From Candidatus Aenigmatarchaeota archaeon (GTDB lineage Archaea > Aenigmatarchaeota > Aenigmatarchaeia > QMZP01): DNA of 6,302 bases. A program made the position numbers and the translations under genes. The stretch spans positions 1 through 6,302 of the forward strand of contig QMZP01000051.1 in NCBI GenBank assembly GCA_003663225.1, written 5' to 3'. The notes beneath the pieces were generated by a model. That model was not told where the DNA came from. It saw only the letters and a program-made list of their open reading frames with translations, and did no database searches. Position 1 is the stretch's first letter; the number at the start of each line of letters is the position of its first letter. This document shows, piece by piece, positions 1 through 6,086 of this stretch.

Positions 1-121
1 GCAACCGGTTTTCAGCACCGTGGCGCTGGGTATGTTTGAATGGTTGGAGATAATAGGAGTGGCTGCTGCGCTGATGACAGTGCTCTGGATAAAGGATAAA
101 ATGACCAGAAGCGAATTATAG
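1..121 (+). CDS. C-terminal end of a membrane protein, probably P-type cation (Ca2+) ATPase (partial)
   Basis: The frame starting at base 2 is open to a TAG at 119-121 and encodes the last 39 residues of a protein whose start lies outside the window. It begins QPVFSTVAL, then has a short FEWLE stretch, one hydrophobic helix of about 17 residues, and a charged tail (KDKMTR). A QP(V/L)F-x-TV-x-L motif, then a Trp-containing turn, a last transmembrane helix and a basic tail is how many bacterial and archaeal P-type Ca2+-transporting ATPases end; this comparison is from memory of the family. The tail would be the final membrane helix and its cytoplasmic end. It lies 10 nt upstream of a Na+/Ca2+ exchanger gene, which supports a calcium-export role. 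No catalytic motif (such as DKTGT) is inside the window, so another polytopic transporter is possible. Confidence 0.55.
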   Translation, partial: QPVFSTVALGMFEWLEIIGVAAALMTVLWIKDKMTRSEL

Positions 122-131
122 TTGTATCGAT

Positions 132-1070
132 ATGTCAAATGAGATTATCATAAGCATGCTGGTGTTCGTTGCAGGCCTTATCCTGATAATAAAGGGAGCG
201 GACTGGATAACGAAATACGGCTCGCTGCTGGCGAAGAAGCTTGGGGTATCGGAGCTTATCATAGGCATCACCCTGGTGGCCATGGCAACCTCGCTGCCTG
301 AGCTCGCCGTGGCCATAATATCGGCAGTGTCCAACGTCAATGACATAGCCACCGGGACCGTGATAGGGTCCAACATATCGAACATAGCCCTGATACTGGG
401 CCTGTCCGCACTGGCCTACCCGCTGTCCACTAAAAGGAAGTACCTTAACCAGGGGTTCGCCACGCTGGGGTTCTCGCTGCTGCTAGTCGCGTTCCTTTTC
501 GACGGCATGATGTGGTACGAGGGGGCCGTGCTGCTGCTCTTCTTCTTTGCCTACATAGGATATTCCCTAAAGCACAGGAAGGAGATAGGGACAGAGCTTT
601 CGGAGGATTACAAGGGGCCAAGGGGCAGAACATGGGAATACGTCGCAATATGCATCGTATCGGGCGGACTGGTAGTACTTGGTGCGAACTTCATGGTCGA
701 ATCCACGGTATCCATAGCAAGGGGCTTCGGCATACCGGAGCTCGTAATATCGATGATAATAATAGCACTGGGGACTTCACTACCCGAGCTGGCGACATCT
801 GTTGCTGCGGCGATAAAGAGGATGAGGGGCATATCCCTCGGCAACATCATAGGGTCCAACATATTCAACATCGCAATACTGGGGCTTTCATCCATGCTCG
901 CCCCGCTGGCCGTGACACCGCACGTTGTCTTCATCGACCTGCCTGTCATGATAGGCGTCACCGCCGCCCTGCTCGTGTTCATGAGGACAGGGTGGAAGAT
1001 AACGAGAAAGGAAGGCGCATTCCTGGTAGCAGTGTACATGGCTTTCATAGCGTCGCAGTTCGTTGCATAG
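132..1070 (+). CDS. CaCA-family Na+/Ca2+ exchanger (NCX_Mj/YrbG type)
   Basis: This 312-residue membrane antiporter should exchange Na+ (or H+) for Ca2+ across the cytoplasmic membrane. It has the two inverted alpha repeats of the CaCA family. Repeat 1 carries ATSLPEL at residues 52-58 and GSNISN at 79-84. Repeat 2 carries GTSLPEL at 214-220 and GSNIFN at 241-246. Glu57 and Glu219 match the paired ion-binding glutamates of the Methanocaldococcus exchanger NCX_Mj, which has a similar length (about 300 residues). About ten hydrophobic segments flank a charged cytoplasmic loop near residues 146-168. Repeat 1 has Ala52 where the family usually has Gly, while repeat 2 keeps Gly214. ATG 132 is the only start, because an in-frame TGA lies at 102-104 and no other start codon occurs between. 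No clear ribosome binding site is seen. With 10 nt to the upstream ATPase-like gene, co-transcription is likely. The preferred cation cannot be read from sequence. Confidence 0.93.
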   Translation: MSNEIIISMLVFVAGLILIIKGADWITKYGSLLAKKLGVSELIIGITLVAMATSLPELAVAIISAVSNVNDIATGTVIGSNISNIALILGLSALAYPLSTKRKYLNQGFATLGFSLLLVAFLFDGMMWYEGAVLLLFFFAYIGYSLKHRKEIGTELSEDYKGPRGRTWEYVAICIVSGGLVVLGANFMVESTVSIARGFGIPELVISMIIIALGTSLPELATSVAAAIKRMRGISLGNIIGSNIFNIAILGLSSMLAPLAVTPHVVFIDLPVMIGVTAALLVFMRTGWKITRKEGAFLVAVYMAFIASQFVA

Positions 1071-1071
1071 C

Positions 1072-1100
1072 TGTTCGTCAATCCCCGAACAACGTCTTTT
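1072..1100 (+). terminator. possible hairpin and T-run after the exchanger gene
   Basis: TGTTCG at 1072-1077 can pair with CGAACA at 1086-1091 around an 8-nt loop, giving a 6-bp stem that starts right after the exchanger stop codon. A TTTT run follows at 1097-1100. Archaeal termination relies mainly on T-runs, so the short T-run may matter more than the stem. The stem is short and the T-run modest, so this is only a candidate. Confidence 0.25.
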
Positions 1101-1135
1101 AATCATAAATAGGACATATAATATAACAGGTTGCT
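1097..1135 (+). promoter_or_regulatory. candidate archaeal promoter of the mbh-type operon
   Basis: The only non-coding gap in the window is 65 nt long, and its second half is strikingly AT-rich against GC-rich surroundings. A TATA-like stretch (cataaatag, 1104-1112) is centred about 27 nt upstream of the ATG at 1136, the spacing expected if transcription starts at or very near the start codon. A second AT-rich stretch (catataata, 1115-1123) is too close to the ATG for a standard archaeal TATA box. Only a weak possible ribosome binding element (cagg, 1127-1130) precedes the ATG, unlike the strong sites inside the operon; this fits a leaderless or short-leader first cistron. No operator repeat was recognised. 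Confidence 0.5.
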
Positions 1136-1621
1136 ATGATAAAAGCGCTAATAACCTTCGTTATGGTCTATGTATTCTGGATGTTGATGACATTCTCGAT
1201 GTCCCTGGACGAGCTAATTGTTGGCGCTGCCGTGTCTCTGACAGTGACGTATGTCTCAAGGGAGTTCCTGTTCACCAAGACGCACGCAAGGGCGATGCAC
1301 CCGGTAAGGTGGCTCAACGCGGTTATCTATTTCATGGCATTCCTGTGGGAGGAGGCAAAGGCCCACGCCAGGGTCGTGGGCATGATAATCACTGGCAGGG
1401 TCAACCCCGCAATAGTCAAGATAAGGGCGGACCTGGACACAGACATAGGCAAGACTATGGTCGCAAACAGCATAACCCTGACCCCCGGCACGCTGACAAT
1501 AAGGATAGGGGGCAAGAACATGTATGTCCACACACTGAACTATTCGGAGAAGCATGACACAGGGGAGAGGTTCGAGCGCCTCGCGGCGCGCGTGTTCGAG
1601 CACAGGAGGAAGTGGAAGTGA
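1136..1621 (+). CDS. mbhA: Mbh subunit A / MnhE-like antiporter subunit
   Basis: This 161-residue protein belongs to the MnhE/MrpE family, a small membrane subunit of Mrp-type Na+/H+ antiporters and of the antiporter module of membrane-bound hydrogenase (MbhA). Hydrophobic segments lie near residues 5-20, 25-42 and 60-72. They are followed by a cytoplasmic C-terminal domain with the family signature ANSITLTPGTLT at 110-121 and an Asn-Pro at 90-91. Its length is normal for the family. Its precise role is unclear even in studied Mrp systems, where it is thought to be structural. It is the first gene of the run and follows the AT-rich promoter candidate. Its TGA (1619-1621) shares one base with the ATG of the next gene, so the two are probably translationally coupled. 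Confidence 0.93.
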   Translation: MIKALITFVMVYVFWMLMTFSMSLDELIVGAAVSLTVTYVSREFLFTKTHARAMHPVRWLNAVIYFMAFLWEEAKAHARVVGMIITGRVNPAIVKIRADLDTDIGKTMVANSITLTPGTLTIRIGGKNMYVHTLNYSEKHDTGERFERLAARVFEHRRKWK

Positions 1622-1872
1622 TGTTTTGGCCGGTTTTCTGGATATTCGGGTTCGCAGCGTTCCTGTCATTGGCCAGGGCTGCCAGGGGACCGAGCTTCGC
1701 TGACCGCTTTTTGGGGGTGTCATCGTTCGTCAACATACTCACGCTGGCAGTGGTAGCGTATTCAGTGAGCATAGGCACAGAGTTCTACATAGACATGGCC
1801 ATAGTCCTTGTCATGATGTCGTTCGTGGGTACGCTTGCAATAGCCAAGTGGAGCCCGAGGAGGTCCGGATGA
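1621..1872 (+). CDS. mbhB: Mbh subunit B / MnhF-like antiporter subunit
   Basis: This 83-residue protein has three predicted membrane helices and is an MnhF/MrpF homologue. The signature GPSFADR at residues 23-29 (Asp28) is the conserved membrane-associated acidic motif of the family. YIDMAIVLVMMSFVGTLAIA at 56-75 matches the conserved third helix. It acts in the Mrp-type antiporter module that couples electron transfer to Na+/H+ movement. The ATG at 1621 overlaps the mbhA stop by one base. A strong AGGAGG at 1604-1609 lies 11 nt before it. A GTG at 1618 has better spacing (8 nt) and would add one residue, while a GTG at 1612 is too close to that site. The family assignment is secure and the exact start is uncertain by one to three codons. 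Confidence 0.92.
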   Translation: MFWPVFWIFGFAAFLSLARAARGPSFADRFLGVSSFVNILTLAVVAYSVSIGTEFYIDMAIVLVMMSFVGTLAIAKWSPRRSG

Positions 1873-2198
1873 TAAGCGAGATTCTGGTTTTTTTGTCAGG
1901 GATAATAGCATGCATAGGTGCCATAGGCCTGTTCAGGTTCAAAGACTTCTATACAAGGTCGCACGCGTCCACTGTCATAAGTGTAGGGGGTGTCATGTTC
2001 TCGCTGTTCGTTCTGATGTTCGGGGAGAGGTTCATGAGCGCGTACTTCTTCAAGATACTCATAATACTCATAATAATGCTGATAACAGAGCCAACAGCAA
2101 CGCATGCCATCGCCAACAGGGCATACATGATGGGCGTCAGGCCCAGGGGCCTTAAGAAGAACCAGATGGAGAGCAGGCCTGGAGGTGGCAGGAAATGA
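1869..2198 (+). CDS. mbhC: Mbh subunit C / MnhG-like antiporter subunit
   Basis: This 109-residue protein with three hydrophobic helices belongs to the MnhG/MrpG family. The motif FRFKDFYTRSHAST at 22-35 is diagnostic (family form: R-x-x-D-F-Y-x-R-x-H-A-x-T). TEPTATHAIANRAY at 73-86 matches the conserved T-x-P-x-x-x-H end of the third helix. It is a structural membrane subunit of the antiporter module. The ATG at 1869 forms an ATGA overlap with the mbhB stop and has GAGGAGG at 1857-1863 with 5-nt spacing. An in-frame GTG at 1848 is therefore not needed as a start. The tail from about residue 90 is basic and Gly-rich and probably cytoplasmic. Confidence 0.93.
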   Translation: MISEILVFLSGIIACIGAIGLFRFKDFYTRSHASTVISVGGVMFSLFVLMFGERFMSAYFFKILIILIIMLITEPTATHAIANRAYMMGVRPRGLKKNQMESRPGGGRK

Positions 2199-2425
2199 TA
2201 GAGCTGCTGCTGGTATCGGCATTGGTGGCGTCGATAGTGCTGCTGGAGATGAAGGACCTGCTGCATGCAGTCATACTGCTTGCCGCGGTAGACGCCATGA
2301 TAGGCCTGGTATTCTACATGATGGGTGCGCCCGACATAGCCATAACGCAGTTCGCAGTCACTGCGGGCATATCCACCCTGATATTCATAGTGGCTCTCGG
2401 CAAGACCCGGAGGGATGAGGAATGA
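2195..2425 (+). CDS. mbhD: Mbh subunit D (DUF4040, MrpA C-terminal-like)
   Basis: This 76-residue protein is nearly all membrane, with three predicted helices. The motif APDIAITQFAV at 45-55 is typical of MbhD/DUF4040 and of the matching segment in the C-terminal part of MrpA. In the hydrogenase-type complexes this MrpA part is split into small separate subunits, as here. It should belong to the ion-translocating membrane arm. The ATG at 2195 overlaps the mbhC stop as ATGA. A near-consensus GGAGGTG at 2181-2187 sits 7 nt upstream. The protein ends in a short charged tail (KTRRDEE). Confidence 0.9.
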   Translation: MIELLLVSALVASIVLLEMKDLLHAVILLAAVDAMIGLVFYMMGAPDIAITQFAVTAGISTLIFIVALGKTRRDEE

Positions 2426-2706
2426 AAGCAGCGAAGATTGCCATAGCGGTGGCGTTCACGGCACTGCTGGTAATGCCCCTCTCGGGCATAGAGTTCGGGG
2501 TATGGGCAGACCGTGACACAGCAGAATACTACATAAGGAATGCCCCGGGTGACACAGGGTCTGCCAGCGTGGTCAACGCCATACTGTGGGACTACAGGGG
2601 ATTCGATACCATGGGCGAAGAGATGGTGCTGTTCACGGCCGCAATGGGGGTGTTCCTGATAATGAGGAGGATGCATTATGGATACTATCGTAAAGAGCGT
2701 GAGTAG
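2422..2706 (+). CDS. mbhE: Mbh subunit E (MrpA C-terminal-like)
   Basis: This 94-residue protein has an N-terminal hydrophobic helix (about 4-24), an extracytoplasmic-looking middle region with EYY at 35-37, and a second helix (about 68-81). The segment at residues 46-67 contains VVNAILWDYRGFDTMGEE, the hallmark of MbhE and of the extreme C-terminal domain of MrpA (N-x-I-L-x-D-x-R-x-x-D-T-x-G-E). The acidic residues there are family-conserved and may serve ion transfer. The N-terminal helix resembles a signal peptide but is more likely a membrane anchor. The ATG at 2422 overlaps the mbhD stop (ATGA) with GGAGGG at 2409-2414 upstream. Its last 29 nt overlap the start of mbhF, a longer overlap than elsewhere in the operon. 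Confidence 0.9.
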   Translation: MKAAKIAIAVAFTALLVMPLSGIEFGVWADRDTAEYYIRNAPGDTGSASVVNAILWDYRGFDTMGEEMVLFTAAMGVFLIMRRMHYGYYRKERE

Positions 2707-3076
2707 GATACTGTTCCCGTTGATGCTGGTCACGGGCCTTTACCTGGTGTTCCACGCGCATCTCAGCCCAGGCGGGGCGTTTCCGGGAGGGGCCATGATA
2801 GCCACGGCATTCGGCATGCTTGTCATATCCTACACCGAGCAGGACGTTGAGCACAGGCTCACCCGGAGCGAGCTCATAGACATAAAGAGCGTAGCGGGCA
2901 TAATCCTGGTCATATTGATAATAAGGATGGGTTACATGATGAGGGAATGGTTCCTAAGCTCGCAGACACTGTTCAGCCTGTGGAGCGGCGGATTCACGCC
3001 GCTCACTAACATAGCGGGGTCTCTGATGATAGTAACCGCACTCATCATGGTCATATACTCGATGGTAAGGGGTTAG
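2678..3076 (+). CDS. mbhF: Mbh subunit F / MnhB-like antiporter subunit
   Basis: This 132-residue, four-helix protein belongs to the MnhB/MrpB domain family. The signature HAHLSPGGAFPGG at residues 26-38 corresponds to the family motif GH-x-x-PGGGFQGG, with Ala in two of the usual Gly positions. SGGFTPLTNIA at 103-113 is the second conserved block. It is a membrane subunit of the antiporter module. The ATG at 2678 was chosen because GAGGAGG at 2664-2670 lies 7 nt before it, even though this places the start 29 nt inside mbhE. The protein aligns with the family from its first residues, so a later start is unlikely. Confidence 0.92.
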   Translation: MDTIVKSVSRILFPLMLVTGLYLVFHAHLSPGGAFPGGAMIATAFGMLVISYTEQDVEHRLTRSELIDIKSVAGIILVILIIRMGYMMREWFLSSQTLFSLWSGGFTPLTNIAGSLMIVTALIMVIYSMVRG

Positions 3077-3077
3077 C

Positions 3078-3425
3078 ATGCTGGTATACGTGATATCGAT
3101 GCTCATGGTCGGCCTCGGGGCCTATGCCCTGATGCTGAAGGAGAACCTCATAAAGAAGATGATAGGCCTGGGGATAATGTCCAACGGGATACACCTGTTC
3201 CTCATATCGGTCGGTTACAAGATAGGGGGAGTGGCCCCCATACTCAAGCAGGCGGGGCTCGAGTACCTGGCCACCCATTCCGTTGACCCTGTTCCGCAGG
3301 CCCTCGTGATGACCTCTATAGTGATAAACATCTCCATAACCGCTGTCGCGCTGTCCCTGATAATACAGGCGTACAGGAAGACAGGAACCATAGAGGCGGA
3401 CAAGCTAAGGAGCCTGAGGGGGTAG
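3078..3425 (+). CDS. mbhG: Mbh subunit G / MnhC-like (NuoK-type) antiporter subunit
   Basis: This 115-residue, three-helix protein belongs to the MnhC/MrpC family, related to complex I subunit NuoK. NLIKKMIGLGIMSNGIHLFLI spans 23-43 (conserved Lys/Gly/Asn pattern). VDPVPQALVMTSIVI at 69-83 is the family signature preceding the last helix. It should form part of the membrane ion path next to the H subunit. One base separates its ATG from the mbhF stop, and a purine-rich GGTAAGGGG at 3064-3072 can serve as ribosome binding site. The charged tail after residue 98 is probably cytoplasmic. Confidence 0.93.
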   Translation: MLVYVISMLMVGLGAYALMLKENLIKKMIGLGIMSNGIHLFLISVGYKIGGVAPILKQAGLEYLATHSVDPVPQALVMTSIVINISITAVALSLIIQAYRKTGTIEADKLRSLRG

Positions 3426-3426
3426 C

Positions 3427-4875
3427 ATGGACTCGTTTTACGGCCTGATGACATTGCTGATAACGGCATTCGTGATACCTGTGGTGAGCCTCAAGACCGA
3501 GAAACTGGCGCCGTACATAGCCGTTGCGTCATCCTTTGTCGCGTTCATCCTTTCCACCACGACCGCTTTCACTGTGTTCAGGGAGGGCATACAGGTACAG
3601 CAAATGGAAGGGTGGCCCGCCCCGTTCGGCATAACGCTCGCCGTGGACCACCTGAGCATAATACCCATACTGCTGGTGTCCGCCGTCGGCTTCCTTGTCA
3701 TCCTGTTTTCATTCCGGTTCATATCCAGGAGGAAGACCGAATACTATTCCATTACGTTGTTGCTGCTCGGCAGCCTGATGGGCGTGCTGCACACGGGCGA
3801 TATGTTCAATCTCTTCGTATTCCTGGAGATATCGGCGATAACGTCATACATATTGGTGGCGTTCAAGAAGGAGAAGGAATCCATAGAGGCCAGCATAAAG
3901 TACCTTATAATAAATTCCATATCAACCTCCATGATACTGCTGGGCATCGCCTTGCTGTATGGTGCGCTGGGGACGCTCAACATGGCAGACCTCGCCCTCG
4001 AGATGAGTGCTATCAGCGACACGTTCATGCCCATATCCATGGGCCTGATACTGTCCGGACTGGCCATAAAGTCCGGTTTCGTGCCGTTCCATACATGGCT
4101 GCCAGACGCCCACCCCGCAGCCCCGTCGCCGATAAGCGCCATACTTTCCGGCCTTGTCATAAGCGTCGGGATGTATGCGATAATAAGGGTGAGCTCGACC
4201 GTCTATTCGTCATACGCTGTGGTCTTCAACATGCTCATAGTGCTCGGCGTCATATCAATGACCGTGGGAGCGCTCATGGCGCTCATGCAGCATGACCTGA
4301 AGAGGATGCTTGCATACTCCAGCATAAGCCAGATGGGGTACATAGGCATGGCGGTCGGGATGGCAACACCCCTTGGCCTGGCCGGCGGCATATTTCACCT
4401 AATCAACCAGGCGATAATAAAGTCACTGCTGTTCCTCTGCTCCGGGGTGATAATACACAAAGCAGGGACGCATGACATGAGGAAGATGGGGGCGAAGTTC
4501 AGCAGCTTCACTGCGGGCGTGTTCCTCATCGGTGTCCTGTCACTGGCCGGCTTGCCGTTCTTCAACGGGTTCTCGAGCAAGCTGCTCATATACATCGCAT
4601 CCTTCAACGCGTTCCCGCTGCTGACCGTGATAGCGGTCGTCACGTCTGCCATAACAGCGGCATACGGCATAAAGGCCTTCGTGCTGATATTCATGAGGAA
4701 CACGGGCAAATCCAGTATAACAGGAATGCCCCTCACCATGCAAATACCCCTTGCCATACTCGCGATGCTCTGCATACTGCTGGGCATAATACCCGGCATA
4801 GGGGAGTCGTTGGCGGGGTTCGCTGTGTCGAACCTCAACAACATGCCGTACATAAGGGCGGTATTGGGTGGTTAG
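3427..4875 (+). CDS. mbhH: Mbh subunit H / MnhD-like ion-translocating subunit
   Basis: This 482-residue polytopic protein (about 14 helices) is a member of the proton-conducting transporter family shared by MrpD, NuoL/M/N and MbhH. It is the main ion-pumping subunit of the window. Visible key residues: Glu134 in FLEISAITSY (TM5 glutamate), Lys215 and His222 in IKSGFVPFHTWLPDAHP (TM7 lysine and following loop), Lys292 in HDLKRMLAYSSISQMGY, His324 and Lys332 in FHLINQAIIKSLLF, and Lys385 in GLPFFNGFSSKLL (TM12 lysine). All the expected charged positions of a working half-channel are present. Its length is normal and it lacks the C-terminal lateral-helix extension of NuoL. One base separates it from mbhG, and GAGGGGG at 3416-3422 precedes it. 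Only one such subunit is seen, as in Mbh; Mbx clusters usually carry two. Confidence 0.95.
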   Translation: MDSFYGLMTLLITAFVIPVVSLKTEKLAPYIAVASSFVAFILSTTTAFTVFREGIQVQQMEGWPAPFGITLAVDHLSIIPILLVSAVGFLVILFSFRFISRRKTEYYSITLLLLGSLMGVLHTGDMFNLFVFLEISAITSYILVAFKKEKESIEASIKYLIINSISTSMILLGIALLYGALGTLNMADLALEMSAISDTFMPISMGLILSGLAIKSGFVPFHTWLPDAHPAAPSPISAILSGLVISVGMYAIIRVSSTVYSSYAVVFNMLIVLGVISMTVGALMALMQHDLKRMLAYSSISQMGYIGMAVGMATPLGLAGGIFHLINQAIIKSLLFLCSGVIIHKAGTHDMRKMGAKFSSFTAGVFLIGVLSLAGLPFFNGFSSKLLIYIASFNAFPLLTVIAVVTSAITAAYGIKAFVLIFMRNTGKSSITGMPLTMQIPLAILAMLCILLGIIPGIGESLAGFAVSNLNNMPYIRAVLGG

Positions 4876-5181
4876 ATGGACTTCGGAACAACTTTAGCTG
4901 CATTCGGGATAACGATATGCATCATGGCCTTTGCCTGGCGCGCCAGCAGGAGGGTGGCACCAGGCAGGCGCTCGAAGGGCAAGGAGAGCATGTATGCGTG
5001 CGGCGAGAAGCTGGGCATAGCAGACTCCAACGTCCCGGTTGAGTCGTTCTATGCATCGATAGCAAATGCAGCAAGGGCTGACAGGCTCAGGGACGCGCAT
5101 AATGGCAGCCTGTCCAGATACCTCACATGGGTATTCGCAGGCATGGTAGCAGTCATGGCATTCCTGCTGCTGTTAGGGTAG
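4876..5181 (+). CDS. mbhI: Mbh subunit I (junction subunit)
   Basis: This 101-residue protein has a hydrophobic helix at about 5-21, a polar middle region with YACGEK at residues 40-45 and ESFYASI at 56-62, and a second helix at about 84-101. A Cys-Gly-Glu motif followed by an aromatic FY, flanked by two helices, fits MbhI. This small protein is coded between the antiporter subunit H and the hydrogenase small subunit J and is thought to help join the two modules. The ATG directly follows the mbhH stop with no spacer. GGGTGG at 4866-4871 lies just upstream. The assignment rests on both position in the operon and this motif; sequence conservation in the family is low. Confidence 0.8.
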   Translation: MDFGTTLAAFGITICIMAFAWRASRRVAPGRRSKGKESMYACGEKLGIADSNVPVESFYASIANAARADRLRDAHNGSLSRYLTWVFAGMVAVMAFLLLLG

Positions 5182-5188
5182 TGGTCAT

Positions 5189-5638
5189 ATGAGGAAGGCG
5201 TTGTACAGGCTAACAGAGAAGGTGGTCAACAATGCCAGGGCAAAATCCCCATGGATATTGCACCTGGACACGGGCGGGTGCAACGGATGCTCGATAGAGA
5301 CGTTCGCTGCACTTAGCCCGAGGTATGACGTGGAGAGGTTCGGCATAGTGAGCAAGTCCAACCCCAGGCACACTGACATACTGCTGATAAACGGGTCAGT
5401 GACAAGGAAGATAAAGACCCAGCTCAGAAGGATATACGAGCAGACACCCGAACCCAAGGTGGTGATAGCCGTCGGCTCATGCGCGATAAGCAAGGGTGTG
5501 TTCCACGATTCATACAACGTAGTGGGCCCGCTGGACAAGATAATGCCGGTTGACGTCTACGTGTACGGATGCCCGCCAAAGCCCGAGAATATAATAAACG
5601 GCGTGATAAAAGGTATTGAGATATGGAAGAATAAGTGA
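5189..5638 (+). CDS. mbhJ: Mbh subunit J: NuoB-like small [4Fe-4S] subunit
   Basis: This 149-residue soluble-facing subunit belongs to the NuoB/small-hydrogenase-subunit family. It should hold the proximal [4Fe-4S] cluster (N2 equivalent) that passes electrons to the large-subunit active site. Four cysteines are visible: Cys31 and Cys34 in GGCNGCSIE, Cys98 in VGSCAISKG, and Cys128 in YGCPPKPE. The CxxC spacing is the hydrogenase-like arrangement, unlike the adjacent CC of true NuoB. NPRHTDILLINGSVT at 58-72 is the usual PRH-x-D block. Ser35 takes the place of the Asp common in group 4 enzymes (CNGCDIE). ATG 5189 begins 7 nt after mbhI, with only a weak GTGG-like site at 5182-5185. The family is certain. 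Whether the enzyme is a true hydrogenase depends on the large subunit outside the window. Confidence 0.94.
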   Translation: MRKALYRLTEKVVNNARAKSPWILHLDTGGCNGCSIETFAALSPRYDVERFGIVSKSNPRHTDILLINGSVTRKIKTQLRRIYEQTPEPKVVIAVGSCAISKGVFHDSYNVVGPLDKIMPVDVYVYGCPPKPENIINGVIKGIEIWKNK

Positions 5639-5642
5639 TTAT

Positions 5643-6086
5643 ATGAGCAGGGATTTCGTAGTGGCAGCATATATAGTGAAGGGCGGCAAGGTGCTGCTGG
5701 TGCACCACAAGAAGTTGGGCAGGTGGCTCCCCATAGGAGGCCATATAGACAAGGATGAGCTGCCTGAGGAGGCGCTTCGCAGGGAAGCCATGGAAGAGGC
5801 CGGGATAGAGATAGACATATCAGGGGAATCTGACAAGGACGGGAATGACGGCAACGTAACAATGCTATTAAGGCCTGACCACGTGCAGCTGGAGATGATA
5901 GATCCCGAGACCGGCCATCAGCACATAGACCTCGTGTACTTCGCCAAGGCGCGGGACACCAACGTCAGGCTGAACGACAACGAGCACCATGACATAAGGT
6001 GGTTCTCGGCGGAAGATATAATGAGAGAGGATATCAAGCCCAACGTCAGGCATTTCAGCCTGAAGGCACTCGAGGAGATGGGATGA
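5643..6086 (+). CDS. Nudix hydrolase inserted between mbhJ and mbhK
   Basis: This 147-residue protein should hydrolyse a nucleoside diphosphate linked to another moiety, using divalent metal ions, in the cytoplasm. A complete Nudix box spans residues 33-55: Gly33, Glu39, Arg47-Glu48, Glu51-Glu52, Gly54, Ile55 (GX5EX7REUXEEXGU). It is preceded by GRWLPIGGH at 26-34. HIDLVYF at 94-100 and IRWFSAEDI at 118-126 are typical of the later beta strands. An acidic loop (about 60-70) lies after the box. The substrate cannot be read; ADP-ribose, dinucleoside polyphosphates or oxidised nucleotides are all possible. ATG 5643 starts 4 nt after mbhJ, with GTGAT at 5635-5639 as a possible partial ribosome binding element. 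A TTG at 5616 inside mbhJ would add only nine non-conserved residues. The stop overlaps the mbhK start. Codon use looks like its neighbours, with no sign of recent transfer. Confidence 0.95.
   Translation: MSRDFVVAAYIVKGGKVLLVHHKKLGRWLPIGGHIDKDELPEEALRREAMEEAGIEIDISGESDKDGNDGNVTMLLRPDHVQLEMIDPETGHQHIDLVYFAKARDTNVRLNDNEHHDIRWFSAEDIMREDIKPNVRHFSLKALEEMG

Noticed and set aside
608..1081. 157-codon open frame on the minus strand inside the exchanger gene
   Set aside because: It lies wholly opposite a clear CaCA gene, shows no recognisable family motif, and follows the coding pattern of the sense gene.
512..1102. 196-codon alternative + frame overlapping the exchanger gene
   Set aside because: It would encode a Gly-, Arg- and His-rich product with no domain, entirely explained by the real gene in the other frame.
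1848..1868. Upstream GTG start for mbhC
   Set aside because: The ATG at 1869 has an ATGA overlap with mbhB and a GAGGAGG site at ideal spacing, and the family starts there; the extra seven residues are not hydrophobic or conserved.
3744..4160. 138-codon minus-strand frame opposite mbhH
   Set aside because: It shadows the conserved transporter core, and no start signal or motif supports it.
3612..4295. 227-codon alternative + frame inside mbhH
   Set aside because: It is a shadow frame of a strongly conserved MnhD-type gene; the product is rich in His, Arg and Pro with no membrane or domain pattern.
5616..5642. TTG start for the Nudix gene inside mbhJ
   Set aside because: It adds nine residues with no family match; the ATG at 5643 fits the family start and the gene spacing.
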